Notes: generated from the letters alone by a model not told the origin. A stretch of DNA of 40,260 bases from an uncultured Oscillospiraceae bacterium (GCA_900754515.1 CAAEDD010000045.1:1-40260), one strand, 5' to 3'; shown: positions 1 to 9,012, numbered from the stretch's first letter. Program-made: numbers and translations.

Positions 1-190
1 CGATAAGGCCGGTGTCGGCAGGCATGGTAAAGGTCAAAGGCAGCATCAGCGCCACGCCCATGGCCGCAGAGAGGCCCGGCAGACAACCGATTATTATGCC
101 CAGGGCAACACCGCCGGCCATTGCCAGCAGGTTCATCAATGAGAGGGCGCTTACAAAGCCCTGACCCATAAGCTGTAAAGTTTCAAGCAT
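1..190 (-). CDS. tctA: Tripartite tricarboxylate transporter large permease TctA (partial, N-terminal part)
   Basis: Only the first 63 codons are in the window; the rest lies beyond the left edge. TctA is the large, roughly 500-residue, 12-helix membrane subunit of TctABC uptake systems, which import citrate or other carboxylates using an ion gradient. The visible part begins MLETLQLMGQGF and contains the family signature GCLPGLSAAMGVAL followed by LPLTF. The ATG at 190 is preceded by AAGGAGGG at about 199-206, which overlaps the end of tctB, so the two are translationally close (14 nt apart). Gene order tctC-tctB-tctA on the minus strand matches the family. The substrate cannot be read from this fragment. 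Confidence 0.9.
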   Translation of the reverse strand, partial: MLETLQLMGQGFVSALSLMNLLAMAGGVALGIIIGCLPGLSAAMGVALMLPLTFTMPADTGLI

Positions 191-204
191 AAGTCAAGCC
201 CTCC

Positions 205-654
205 TTAAATCAGCAGTCCGGTGGGCAGACGCACACCCAGGAACTGAACAAATGCAAGGTAAATCAGAAGGTCCATAGCCACCAGGGCTATGACCGAGTG
301 GAGAAGGGGCACCTTCAGATATATAAAGGAAGCTATCATGAAGAGGGTAGTGGCAGTGAAAAAGCCCAAGTACTTTATCAGGAAGAAATACGCAATGGTA
401 AGCACCAGTGATAAGAAGAACTGCACCGGTTTGAATCCGGCAAAGACCTTATCCACACCGCTTTCCACGCCAAACTTCCTTGCGGCAATTATCATCTGGA
501 CCAGGTATAGAGTGGTCAAGCCAAAGAGCAGCACGATGGTAAACAGGGGATAGGACTTGCTGCTTTCGCTGAGATCAAAGCTGTAGACATAGAAAAAGGC
601 ACAGACTGCATACATGAAGGCTACTACGCCTATGTCCGTCTTTTTCATTTTCAA
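205..654 (-). CDS. tctB: Tripartite tricarboxylate transporter small permease TctB
   Basis: This 149-residue protein has four hydrophobic segments (about residues 9-27, 37-57, 78-103 and 118-140), the size and layout of TctB, the small membrane subunit that pairs with TctA. It is poorly conserved in sequence, so the call rests on topology and on its place between tctC and tctA. The start is probably the TTG at 654: a strong TAAGGAGGGA (661-670) lies 7 nt upstream of it, whereas the in-frame ATG at 648 is 13 nt away. It is separated from tctC by 262 nt containing strong hairpins, so it may be expressed at a lower level than the binding protein. Confidence 0.85.
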   Translation of the reverse strand: MKMKKTDIGVVAFMYAVCAFFYVYSFDLSESSKSYPLFTIVLLFGLTTLYLVQMIIAARKFGVESGVDKVFAGFKPVQFFLSLVLTIAYFFLIKYLGFFTATTLFMIASFIYLKVPLLHSVIALVAMDLLIYLAFVQFLGVRLPTGLLI

Positions 655-832
655 GGTTTATCCCTCCTTATTATCCTCTGTAAATATATGGCGGGGGAAA
701 AATTTTTCAGTCCGGAATAGAATCCCGGCCCATTTTTATTGGGGCAACAGGGAAATATTTGGAAAAGTCTGTCAGGACTTTTCGGACAAGTCAGCATTTT
801 ATCTCCGGTAAATTGCTTGGCGGAAGACATTT

Positions 833-862
833 TCTTAAAAAGTTCTCCCGAACTTTTTAAGA
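833..862 (-). terminator. Perfect 13-bp inverted repeat between tctC and tctB
   Basis: The arms at 833-845 and 850-862 are exact reverse complements around a 4-nt loop (TCCC on plus). A second hairpin lies at 762-769/776-783 with a 6-nt loop. Read on minus, the structure follows the tctC stop and precedes tctB. It may act as a partial terminator or as a 3'-end stabiliser that raises tctC mRNA over tctBA, as is common for solute-binding-protein genes. There is no long T run after the stem, so complete termination is unlikely. The roughly 250-nt spacer looks like a genomic intergenic repeat, which cannot be tested here. Confidence 0.55.
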
Positions 863-916
863 AGCTGAGGGGCAGGTCTCCCCGCCCCCCAGCCAAGAAA
901 AAGGGATGATTAATTA

Positions 917-1927
917 TTATTCGTACCAGAAGCCCTCGGACAGGCCCTCGGTAAAGGCCTGCTGCTCCTCGATAAGAGCGGCTGTGGCTGCGGCATCCTT
1001 ATAGTCGGTTGCCACTTCGGAGGCGGCGGCCAGGTAATCGGGATCTTCCATCGTGGCCTTGAAGGCGGCCTCGTAGAAGGCGACGACCTCATCGCTCACG
1101 CCGGCTGGTGCTACCACGCAGCGGGAGGATCCCAGCCACTGGTCATAGTAGCCCTTCTCGCCCAGGGTGGGCACGTCCGGCATATCGGCCAGACGCTCGG
1201 TGGAGAAGGAGGCCAGCACGCGCACGTCGGTACGGCCGGCAATGTCAGCTGCCTTGGCCACACACCAGTCAGCCTCGCCGCCCAGCAGGCTGGTCAGCTC
1301 GTCGGCAGTGTTGCCCATGGGCAGGTCGGTGTAAACAAAGTCAGCAGAGTTGGCAAAGGCCTGGGCGCCGATGTGGTTGGAGGCCTGAGCACCGTTGGTG
1401 GAAGCAACGGTCTTGTTCTCCTTGGCATAGGCTACCAGAGAGTCTATGTCGGGGAAGCGGTCGTCATCGGCACGGACTATGACCAGAGAGGTCTCGGTGA
1501 CGTGGTTGCAGATAGCAGTGAAGTCGTCGGTAGTGTAGGTGCCCAGCTCATTGACTATGGAGCTGTTGAAGTTGGGCAGGTTCATGAAGCCGATGGTCAT
1601 GCCGTCAGGCTCGGCGGCGGCCAGCTGAGACCAGCCGATGGAGCCGGAACCGCCGTCAACGTTCTCGATGACGATGGTCTGTCCCACGTACTTTTCGGCG
1701 TACTGGGCCAGAATACGGGCAGTAACGTCGGTGCCGTTGCCGGCGGCGTAAGAGACGATCATGGTGACGGGGCCGTCGGGAGCCCAGCCTTCGGTGCTGA
1801 CTGCGGCATCGGTACCGGTGTCTTCGGCAGCAGGAGCTTCCTCAGCGGGAGCTTCTTCCTGAGAGCCGCAGGCGCACAGCGCAAACACCATGCACAGGGC
1901 CAGAATCAGCGCAAGATACTTTTTCAT
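917..1927 (-). CDS. tctC: TctC/Bug-family solute-binding lipoprotein of a tripartite carboxylate transporter
   Basis: The 336-residue product has a lipoprotein signal (MKKYLALILA then a hydrophobic core ending LCAC, Cys20 as the lipidation site) and an acidic Ala/Glu linker at about 24-45. It then has the Bug/TctC fold: a beta strand PVTMIVSYAAGNGTDVTAR near residues 53-71, ENVDGGSGSIGW near 89-100 and the later DVRVLASFS segment. Bug proteins bind carboxylates such as citrate, tartrate or aromatic acids outside the membrane and deliver them to TctAB. The ATG at 1927 is preceded by AGAGGAGGAAAA. It is the first gene of the operon, behind a consensus promoter at 1976-2004. The ligand cannot be predicted. 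Confidence 0.93.
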   Translation of the reverse strand: MKKYLALILALCMVFALCACGSQEEAPAEEAPAAEDTGTDAAVSTEGWAPDGPVTMIVSYAAGNGTDVTARILAQYAEKYVGQTIVIENVDGGSGSIGWSQLAAAEPDGMTIGFMNLPNFNSSIVNELGTYTTDDFTAICNHVTETSLVIVRADDDRFPDIDSLVAYAKENKTVASTNGAQASNHIGAQAFANSADFVYTDLPMGNTADELTSLLGGEADWCVAKAADIAGRTDVRVLASFSTERLADMPDVPTLGEKGYYDQWLGSSRCVVAPAGVSDEVVAFYEAAFKATMEDPDYLAAASEVATDYKDAAATAALIEEQQAFTEGLSEGFWYE

Positions 1928-1975
1928 TTTGATTTTCCTCCTCTAAAGAATATTATTCTTGCTTTGGCTTGGCTC

Positions 1976-2004
1976 ATTATATATTCTTAACAAGTATTTG
2001 TCAA
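1976..2004 (-). promoter_or_regulatory. Sigma-A promoter of the tctCBA operon
   Basis: On the minus strand TTGACA (1999-2004) and TATAAT (1976-1981) are separated by exactly 17 nt, a perfect match to the housekeeping consensus. Initiation is predicted near 1969, giving a leader of about 40 nt before the tctC ATG at 1927. So strong a promoter suggests that expression, if regulated, is controlled by a repressor. Confidence 0.85.
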
Positions 2005-2309
2005 CGAGTCCGCGTTTTTTAGCGCAGAATTAACACCAATTTATATTCTTTGTAAATATTATTGTTTTTGAATTTACAAGGACTTTTCACGAATTTTACC
2101 TGTAATTTTGTTCACACAGGGGCTTTACATGAAAATATTTTATTTTTTTCTCAAAAATTTTTCGCTCAATAATTTATTCCCGACCATAAACTTCTTTACA
2201 AGTTTTTCCTGCTTTCCGTTATTTTCAGCCTTTCTGTGCATATACTTTAACAGCCCCTGGGGCCGTTGCCCCGGCCGGGCCTGCAGCAAATTCAGAGGGA
2301 GGCGGATAT
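2005..2309. other. Intergenic region between divergent tctC and the M14 peptidase gene
   Basis: This is A+T-rich, with T/A runs at 2110-2180. A G+C-rich hairpin lies just before the downstream gene: GGGGC (2259-2263), loop CGTT, GCCCC (2268-2272). No convincing plus-strand promoter was found for the gene at 2310, and no open frame here looks like a gene. The upstream activator or operator side of the tctC promoter would lie in the first 60 nt. Confidence 0.4.
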
Positions 2310-3587
2310 ATGCGGCTTTTGAGATACGGGAGCAGCGGGCCCTCGGTACAGCTTCTCCAGCTGGCGCTGAACCGGGCCGGATATGGTGAACTGGATACAG
2401 ACGGACGCTTTGGCCGTGCTACGGAGGCGGCGCTGCGCAGATTTCAAACGGCTATGGGAATAAGTGCCGACGGCATTGCCGGACCCCAGACCCACAAAGC
2501 CATACTGCCTTGGTATCTTGGCTACACCGTTCACAGAGTACAGCGCGGGGATACCGTCTATTCCCTCGCCCGGCGCTACGGCAGCAGTCAGGAGGCCATA
2601 ATGCTGGCAAATCCCGGCCTTGAGCCTCTTAACATACCGCTTGGCCAGGAACTGGTAATACCCTTTTCCTTCCCTGTGGTACCCACTACCATCAGTTTCT
2701 TCTCCGCCCTTGTAGGTTACTGTGTTCGTGGGTTGGCCGCCCGCTATCCTTTTATCTCCACGGGAGAGATAGGTAAGAGCGTTATGGGACGTCCCCTTTG
2801 GCGGCTTAGTCTGGGAGCTGGTCGGAACCGGGTACTTTACAATGCCGGTCATCACGCTAACGAGTGGATCTGTACTCCCGTATTATTAAAATTTGCCGAG
2901 GAGCTTTCCGCAGCCTTTGCCTCCGGTGGGCGTATTTTCTCCCAAAGTGCTGCTGAACTTCTAGATTACGCCTCCATATATATAGTGCCTGCGGTGAATC
3001 CAGACGGAATAGACCTTGCTGCAGGGGAACTGCAAAGCGGCGAATACTATAACGGCGCCCTGCGAATTGCCGCCGACTATCCGGAATATACCTTTCCACA
3101 GGGGTGGAAAGCCAATATCCGCGGTGTGGATCTGAATCTCCAATATCCCGCCGGCTGGGAACAGGCCAGGGAGATAAAGTTCAGTCAGGGCATCACATCT
3201 CCCGCTCCGGCAGACTATGTCGGCAGCGCCGTACTCAGCGCTCCGGAGGCCGTGGCCATGTATGACTATACCCTTGCCCTTGATCCCGCTCTTATTCTGG
3301 CCTATCACACTCAGGGGCGGGTCATTTACTGGAAGTATCTGGACATGGAGCCCCCAAATGCCCGGAACATCGCAGGGACCTTCTCCGCCGTTTCCGGCTA
3401 CGCCGTGGAGGACACCCCTTATGCATCGGGCTTTGCCGGGTACAAGGACTGGTTTATCCAGGACTTTGACCGGCCCGGCTACACCATTGAGGCGGGCCAG
3501 GGCGTGAATCCTTTGCCCATCTCTCAGTTCGACAATATATACAGAGATAATTTGGGCATTTTGACTATGGCCGCTCTGGTAACTTAA
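2310..3587 (+). CDS. M14-family zinc murein peptidase with PG-binding and LysM domains (gamma-D-glutamyl-DAP peptidase I type)
   Basis: The 425-residue protein has a peptidoglycan-binding-1 domain (about 1-65, with GYGELDTDGRFGRAT), one LysM domain (about 72-118, YTVHRVQRGDTVYSLARRYG) and a C-terminal M14 metallopeptidase domain (about 130-420). Zinc ligands are readable as His182 and Glu185 (HHANEW) and His333 (AYHTQG). Arg271/Asn276 (RGVDLN) fit substrate carboxylate binding, and Glu394 (YTIEAGQG) is the catalytic glutamate. There is no signal peptide. This architecture matches endopeptidase I, which cuts gamma-D-Glu-meso-DAP bonds in muropeptides and in Bacillus relatives is linked to sporulation; that role here is inference. 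GAGGGAGG lies 7 nt before the ATG. Confidence 0.88.
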   Translation: MRLLRYGSSGPSVQLLQLALNRAGYGELDTDGRFGRATEAALRRFQTAMGISADGIAGPQTHKAILPWYLGYTVHRVQRGDTVYSLARRYGSSQEAIMLANPGLEPLNIPLGQELVIPFSFPVVPTTISFFSALVGYCVRGLAARYPFISTGEIGKSVMGRPLWRLSLGAGRNRVLYNAGHHANEWICTPVLLKFAEELSAAFASGGRIFSQSAAELLDYASIYIVPAVNPDGIDLAAGELQSGEYYNGALRIAADYPEYTFPQGWKANIRGVDLNLQYPAGWEQAREIKFSQGITSPAPADYVGSAVLSAPEAVAMYDYTLALDPALILAYHTQGRVIYWKYLDMEPPNARNIAGTFSAVSGYAVEDTPYASGFAGYKDWFIQDFDRPGYTIEAGQGVNPLPISQFDNIYRDNLGILTMAALVT

Positions 3588-3644
3588 GTCTATACAAACG
3601 CTCTCTTCTATAGTATCATGTGGGTCGGAAAGGAGGGCGTAAAC

Positions 3645-4262
3645 ATGAACATACTTCTTTATGCTCTGATAGTTTTTTTGTCCTACCTGCTGGGCTGCTC
3701 CAACATGGCCTTGTATGTTTCAAAGCTTAAAGGCGTGGATATGCGCGCCGCCGGTTCCAGGAATCTTGGTGCCTCAAACGCCATGGTACTTATGGGCTGG
3801 CGCTTCGGAGTACTGGTTGGCATCCATGACATTGGTAAAGCCGTGCTTGCAGTGGTATTGGCCCGGCACTTCGGCGGTGAACTACCCTTTATTTCCGCTG
3901 CCGCCGGCGTGGCCTGCGTCCTGGGGCATATCTTTCCCTTTTATCTCCGATTTAAGGGAGGCAAAGGCTTTGCCTCCTACCTGGGAATGACCCTGGCCCT
4001 CAACTGGAGATTCGCCCTGATAGTTTTGCTGATAGTAGTATTGGTCACTCTGATAAGCGACTATATAGTGGTGGGCACGGTAACTACGGTGCTGATTGTC
4101 CCGGCCTATATGGCCTTTACCGGCAGCCTGTTGCTTTCGGCTATACTCTCCCTTGCCACAGTGGCTATTCTTTACAAACACAGGGAAAATTTCCTGCGCA
4201 TTTACAAAGGTACAGAAATAGGTCTTCGCCGGGCCCATCGCGGCGATGACCGACAAACCTGA
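3645..4262 (+). CDS. plsY: PlsY-family acyl-phosphate:glycerol-3-phosphate acyltransferase
   Basis: The 205-residue membrane protein has about five hydrophobic segments and the PlsY motifs: GSRNLGASNAM (about residues 33-43), HDIGKA (about 62-67) and GHIFPFYLRFKGGKGF (about 97-112). PlsY transfers an acyl group from acyl-phosphate to glycerol-3-phosphate, the first step of phospholipid synthesis after PlsX. I chose the ATG at 3645 because AAGGAGGGCG (3630-3639) sits just upstream; an in-frame ATG at 3618 lacks such a site. Motif 1 departs from the usual GSGNIGATN (Arg for Gly, Leu for Ile, Ser for Thr), so this could be a diverged paralogue rather than the main housekeeping enzyme. It lies 57 nt after the peptidase gene. 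Confidence 0.85.
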   Translation: MNILLYALIVFLSYLLGCSNMALYVSKLKGVDMRAAGSRNLGASNAMVLMGWRFGVLVGIHDIGKAVLAVVLARHFGGELPFISAAAGVACVLGHIFPFYLRFKGGKGFASYLGMTLALNWRFALIVLLIVVLVTLISDYIVVGTVTTVLIVPAYMAFTGSLLLSAILSLATVAILYKHRENFLRIYKGTEIGLRRAHRGDDRQT

Positions 4263-4294
4263 ACCCTGCTCTTCCCGTGGCGCTTTCTCCTATC

Positions 4295-4351
4295 AATATA
4301 GAAATATCCGGGCTTGGCGTTAAAATCGCATAGCCCGGATATTTCTATATT
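4295..4351 (+). terminator. Rho-independent terminator after the PlsY gene
   Basis: A 20-bp perfect inverted repeat (4295-4314 with 4332-4351) encloses a 17-nt loop that can itself form a short GCG/CGC stem. The stem base is A+T-rich on both sides, so it could work in both directions. It ends transcription from 2310-4262 just before the promoter of the next gene. Confidence 0.8.
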
Positions 4352-4365
4352 TTGAAAGACTTTTC

Positions 4366-4394
4366 TTTACAAAGATTCCCGGATTTAATATAAT
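4366..4394 (+). promoter_or_regulatory. Sigma-A promoter for the secreted propeller-like protein
   Basis: TTTACA (4366-4371), a 17-nt spacer and TATAAT (4389-4394) form a near-consensus promoter. The predicted start near 4401 leaves a leader of about 40 nt with a GGGAGGG ribosome site at 4431-4437 before the ATG at 4443. Confidence 0.75.
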
Positions 4395-4442
4395 ATAAGT
4401 ATACTGATTTAGTGTATAAAATTATTTGAGGGAGGGATATCC

Positions 4443-5864
4443 ATGAAAAGAATCATTTCCGCCCTGGTATTTTTAATCCTTACTTTCGGCCTGTGCAGTC
4501 CAACTGCCTTTGCCCAATCCGCTTTCTCCTCAAAGAAGGAAACCGCCTTATCGGAAAGTTCCGACACGGCGGAGAATGCTCCGCAGGAAACCGCAGATTA
4601 TATGGAAGGCGTGGTCAACTCCTCCGAGCTGTTCTATATTAACGGAGTAGTATTTTGGGGATACGGCAATCAGCTGTGCAGCGCGCTTATTGACGACGAC
4701 GGAAATTTATATGACTTTGTGTCCGAGGGCAGACTTAGCTCCGATGTCTCCTATGTGGCATCCGACGGTGAAGCCATATACATGGCCACCGACGCCGGAC
4801 TTATTTGTCTCTCCTTCGAACAGTCCCGGGAGGATACCAGCTATCTCAGTGTTCTGGATGATCACAGTCTGAATGATGGTTTTCAGCTCTTTGACGGCCA
4901 GATATTTTTCCGCTATGGCTACACCCTGTACAGTGTCCCCTGTTCCGGCGGAGAGAGCCGCAAGCTGGAGAAGGATATCCGAAACTTTCAGGTCACAACT
5001 CAGGGCATATACTGTCTCAATAAAGATGGGGATCTGCTGCTCCTTTCCCTGGACGGCAGAGAACGCAGGACTCTATATGAACTGGACAGTGAAGGTGATC
5101 TCGGCATATTTGGAGATAAAGCCTATATCACTACCGGGGAAGATGACGACTACATATTTATATACGATTTAGCCCGGGATAGCTGCGAAAAGCTGGAGTT
5201 GGATGAGGATATCTCTCCCTACTATGCCGTTTGGGTGGAAGGAGACGATCTTTATTACAGAAGCGAGGAGGGAGATATCCGCAGTAAGGATCTGTCCACC
5301 GGTAAAGAGTCACTTTGCGATACTTCCGCCTCTCTTCCCGACTACGATCAGGGATTTATTCTGGACGGATTCGTGTATTATGAGATTTCCGACACCCTGT
5401 ACTGGGAAGAGTTGGACGGGGATTTCTCCAGGTCCATAGACTCCAAAGATGCCCTGGGCAGCAGCTCCGGAAATTATAATATTGGTGAAGGTATTACTGT
5501 GGCTAACAGTCAGGGTCAGGCCCGGCTGGAGTCCGTCCACTTCACCCTTTATCTGCCTGCCGACGGGGACTGGGACTACGAGCTGGTTGGTGAAAACTGT
5601 GTAAACATTTTCTACGCTCAATCTCAGGAGGCAGGTGTGGGAGGCTCCCTTGTCAGTATCATGGCCTATGACCTGGATGACAACAGCTACGAGGTCTTTC
5701 CGCACTACACCGTGGCAGGGGTGAGCAGCGAGAAGAGATATATCGCCGTCTTTCCCACTGACGTGCAATACAGCCCGGAGACGGAAAAGGGATACCGGGA
5801 GATGCTGGACTATGTGTTGCGTATAGACGTGGATAATAAGGATAACCCTTTCTCATGTCGGTAA
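4443..5864 (+). CDS. Secreted beta-propeller-like protein of unknown function
   Basis: The 473-residue product has a Sec signal peptide (MKRIISALVF, hydrophobic core to about residue 20, likely cut after AFA near residue 24). A low-complexity Ser/Glu-rich stretch follows at about 28-52. From about residue 58 to 345 there are repeated short units in which Tyr/Phe/Ile strands alternate with DG or GD turns (for example FYINGVVFWGYG, EAIYMATDAG, GQIFFRYGYTLY, DDLYYRSEEGD). This resembles DUF5050-type propeller blades. The final 125 residues form a different domain with SVHFTLYLPADGDWDYEL. It is very acidic. It has its own promoter and lies between two terminators, so it is monocistronic. I do not recognise a specific family; a surface or sensor-like role is a guess. 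Confidence 0.75.
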   Translation: MKRIISALVFLILTFGLCSPTAFAQSAFSSKKETALSESSDTAENAPQETADYMEGVVNSSELFYINGVVFWGYGNQLCSALIDDDGNLYDFVSEGRLSSDVSYVASDGEAIYMATDAGLICLSFEQSREDTSYLSVLDDHSLNDGFQLFDGQIFFRYGYTLYSVPCSGGESRKLEKDIRNFQVTTQGIYCLNKDGDLLLLSLDGRERRTLYELDSEGDLGIFGDKAYITTGEDDDYIFIYDLARDSCEKLELDEDISPYYAVWVEGDDLYYRSEEGDIRSKDLSTGKESLCDTSASLPDYDQGFILDGFVYYEISDTLYWEELDGDFSRSIDSKDALGSSSGNYNIGEGITVANSQGQARLESVHFTLYLPADGDWDYELVGENCVNIFYAQSQEAGVGGSLVSIMAYDLDDNSYEVFPHYTVAGVSSEKRYIAVFPTDVQYSPETEKGYREMLDYVLRIDVDNKDNPFSCR

Positions 5865-5961
5865 AATAAGAAAATCTCTGCCTTATTATACTAAAAAATC
5901 TTTTGGTCAAGGATAACTGTATATACCTTCTAATTATATATAATTAATATAGTAATAACAT

Positions 5962-6014
5962 AAAAATCCCTCCTGACGTAAGTTTGATCTAACTCTGCAT
6001 CAGGAGGGATTTTT
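5962..6014. terminator. Bidirectional terminator between the propeller gene and asnS
   Basis: A 15-bp perfect inverted repeat (5962-5976 with 6000-6014) is flanked by A5 on the left and T5 on the right, so it can end transcription from both convergent genes. Nearby at 5931-5946 is a 16-bp A/T palindrome (TAATTATATATAATTA). Further short GCAGAT/ATCTGC inverted repeats fill 6026-6075 before the asnS stop codon. Confidence 0.85.
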
Positions 6015-6076
6015 AGCTGTAGTTTATAATCTGATTATAGCAGATTTCATAATCTGCATACTTTATTGCAGATTAA

Positions 6077-7471
<1,395 letters not shown>

Positions 7472-7522
7472 ATGGCGCTCATCCTTTCTCTCAGTAGCGG
7501 AGTCAGTACTCCATGAACACAC

Positions 7523-7551
7523 ATTATATACATTTTTCCCTGATATTGCAA
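7523..7551 (-). promoter_or_regulatory. Sigma-A promoter of asnS
   Basis: On the minus strand TTGCAA (7546-7551), a 17-nt spacer and TATAAT (7523-7528) are present. Transcription should begin near 7516, giving a 45-nt leader that can form a small GGAGT/ACTCC hairpin. Confidence 0.75.
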
Positions 7552-7584
7552 GGATAATCTCTTAGCTTTTTCGTTCCGCCGCTC

Positions 7585-7614
7585 TTGCCCGTAGGGACTT
7601 ACCCATGCTATACT
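7585..7614 (+). promoter_or_regulatory. Extended -10 promoter for the SdpI-family gene
   Basis: TTGCCC (7585-7590), an 18-nt spacer and TATACT (7609-7614) preceded by TG (TGCTATACT) form an extended -10 promoter. The predicted start near 7621 falls at the AGGAGGTG ribosome site (7621-7628), so the mRNA would have a leader of only about 14 nt. Confidence 0.6.
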
Positions 7615-7634
7615 TATTTCAGGAGGTGGTGACT

Positions 7635-8012
7635 TTGGGCTATTGGCTGTTCATGCTGGCAGTTATTCTGCTGATGCCCCTGACAATGATTATCTTCGGC
7701 AGGCATTTTATGCACAACCCCCCAAAAGATATAAACGGCTCTTACGGCTATCGCACTTCCATGTCCATGAAAAGCCGGGAGACCTGGGATTTTGCCCACA
7801 GGTATTTTGGAAAGCTGTGGTTCATCCTGGGGCTGATACTCCTGCCCCTGTCTGCGGCAGCCATGCTTTTTCTGCTGGGGAAAAGCGTGGGTACCATAGG
7901 CAATGCCAGCATTGTCATTATGGCGGTTCAGTTGGTTTTTGTCATCGTCCCCATCTTTCCCACGGAGGCGGCGCTGAAAAGAAATTTTGACTCCAACGGT
8001 TTTCCACGCTGA
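7635..8012 (+). CDS. SdpI-family integral membrane protein
   Basis: This is a small membrane protein of 125 residues from a TTG start. Three hydrophobic segments (about 5-22, 58-78 and 88-106) surround the family signature YGYRTSMSMKSRETWDFAHR, followed by FGKLW. SdpI of Bacillus subtilis gives immunity to the SdpC toxin and sequesters the SdpR repressor; most SdpI-family members elsewhere have no known partner. An ATG at 7605 is in frame, but it lies upstream of the predicted transcription start. AGGAGGTG at 7621-7628 is well placed for the TTG at 7635. No toxin or repressor gene adjoins it, so an immunity role is not supported by context. Confidence 0.8.
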   Translation: MGYWLFMLAVILLMPLTMIIFGRHFMHNPPKDINGSYGYRTSMSMKSRETWDFAHRYFGKLWFILGLILLPLSAAAMLFLLGKSVGTIGNASIVIMAVQLVFVIVPIFPTEAALKRNFDSNGFPR

Positions 8013-8043
8013 AAGTCCACATCCGATCTGAATAGTAAGTAAC

Positions 8044-8072
8044 AGGCCCGGAATCATGCTGGCTCCGGGCCT
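8044..8072. terminator. Terminator between the SdpI-family gene and the lipid kinase gene
   Basis: A 9-bp perfect G+C-rich stem (8044-8052 with 8064-8072) with an 11-nt loop lies between the convergent stop codons at 8012 and 8099. A T-rich tract follows on the plus side (8075-8100), which suits termination of the plus-strand gene. Confidence 0.65.
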
Positions 8073-8098
8073 CATCTTATTTCCATTATATGTTTTAT

Positions 8099-8989
8099 TT
8101 AAAATATGAATTGCAGGGGACATTGGTAATTTTTCAGCTCTATCTCCTGGTATTCCCCGCCGGCTTCCCCGTCCCTTGTCCAGGCCACCGGTTTTTCAAA
8201 GCTGAATTTTGCTCTCTTTGTATGGAGTATCAGCAGATCCTCGCTGTCGTACTTCTGGTAAAGGACGCTGTCCACTATATTTCTGAACTCCGCCAGGTTA
8301 CCGGGGTTTCTCACCAGCACCAGCTCGGAATAGCCGTCCCCCAGGCACACCAGGTCGTCCCGGAGATGGACTATGCCCGCCACGGAGGTGGAATTTGAGA
8401 CGCTGCCGTAGAGAAAGTCTCCCTCTATCACGCCTCCGTCATACTCCACCCGGGTCTTATAGCTCTCTATCTTTGGAAGGGCCAGGGCTCCCTGAAGCAC
8501 ATAGGCCAGATGTCCCAGCATTTTCTTTTGGCTCTGAGGTGTGGCATAGCTCACTTCCGTAAAGGCTCCAAAAGCGGCTATGTAGGCAAAATACTCCCTG
8601 TCCCCAAAACCGCCCACGTCAAAGGGATGGGCGCTGCCGTGAACTATCCTCCGCGCTGCGGCTACGGTGTTGTTCTTTGGCAGGGCCAGAGTGGTGGCCA
8701 CGTCGTTTGCAGTGCCCATGGGGATGTAGCCCAGTGGCGGGGGAGAGCTAAGCTCCATCAGTCCGGATACCACTTCGCTGAGGGTGCCGTCCCCGCCGAT
8801 GCAGGCCACAGTGTCATAGTCCATGGCATATGAGGCGGCAAACTCCGTGGCGTCTCCGCGGCCGGAGGTAAAAAACAGGCTCGTTCTATATCCGCCCATG
8901 TCCAGCACCTGGAGCGCTTCTCCCAGATTCACCTTATAGGCGCCCTTACCGGCGGAGGGGTTTATGATTAGCATCAGCTTTTTTTCCAT
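8099..8989 (-). CDS. Diacylglycerol kinase-family lipid kinase (YegS/DgkB/BmrU type)
   Basis: The 296-residue protein starts with LMLIINPSAGKGAYK and carries the nucleotide-binding signature CIGGDGTLSEVVSG (about residues 59-72) and the PMGTANDVA loop (about 86-94). These are diagnostic of the DAGK catalytic fold that phosphorylates diacylglycerol or related lipids in the cytosol. The C-terminal half follows the family beta-sandwich (YGSVSNSTSVAGIVHLRDD). DgkB in Gram-positives recycles diacylglycerol released by lipoteichoic-acid synthesis; the lipid used here is not determined. The frame is open far upstream, but the ATG at 8989 has AAAGGAAG (8998-9005) 8 nt before it and aligns with the family N-terminus. 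It lies directly behind the rpsT terminator. Confidence 0.9.
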   Translation of the reverse strand: MEKKLMLIINPSAGKGAYKVNLGEALQVLDMGGYRTSLFFTSGRGDATEFAASYAMDYDTVACIGGDGTLSEVVSGLMELSSPPPLGYIPMGTANDVATTLALPKNNTVAAARRIVHGSAHPFDVGGFGDREYFAYIAAFGAFTEVSYATPQSQKKMLGHLAYVLQGALALPKIESYKTRVEYDGGVIEGDFLYGSVSNSTSVAGIVHLRDDLVCLGDGYSELVLVRNPGNLAEFRNIVDSVLYQKYDSEDLLILHTKRAKFSFEKPVAWTRDGEAGGEYQEIELKNYQCPLQFIF

Positions 8990-9012
8990 TGTCTGCACTT
9001 CCTTTACAGAAG

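Noticed and set aside
651..896. An 81-codon minus-strand open frame between tctC and tctB
   Set aside because: It covers the hairpins, has no good ribosome site and no family resemblance, and is probably non-coding spacer.
5931..6075. Possible small RNA or repeat array in the convergent spacer (A/T palindrome and GCAGAT repeats)
   Set aside because: The short inverted repeats are irregular and lie around an obvious bidirectional terminator; no promoter for an RNA was found.
7472..7522. T-box riboswitch before asnS, and a longer N-terminus from the open frame to 7522
   Set aside because: The promoter at 7523-7551 leaves a leader of only about 45 nt, far too short for a T-box, and excludes the longer start.
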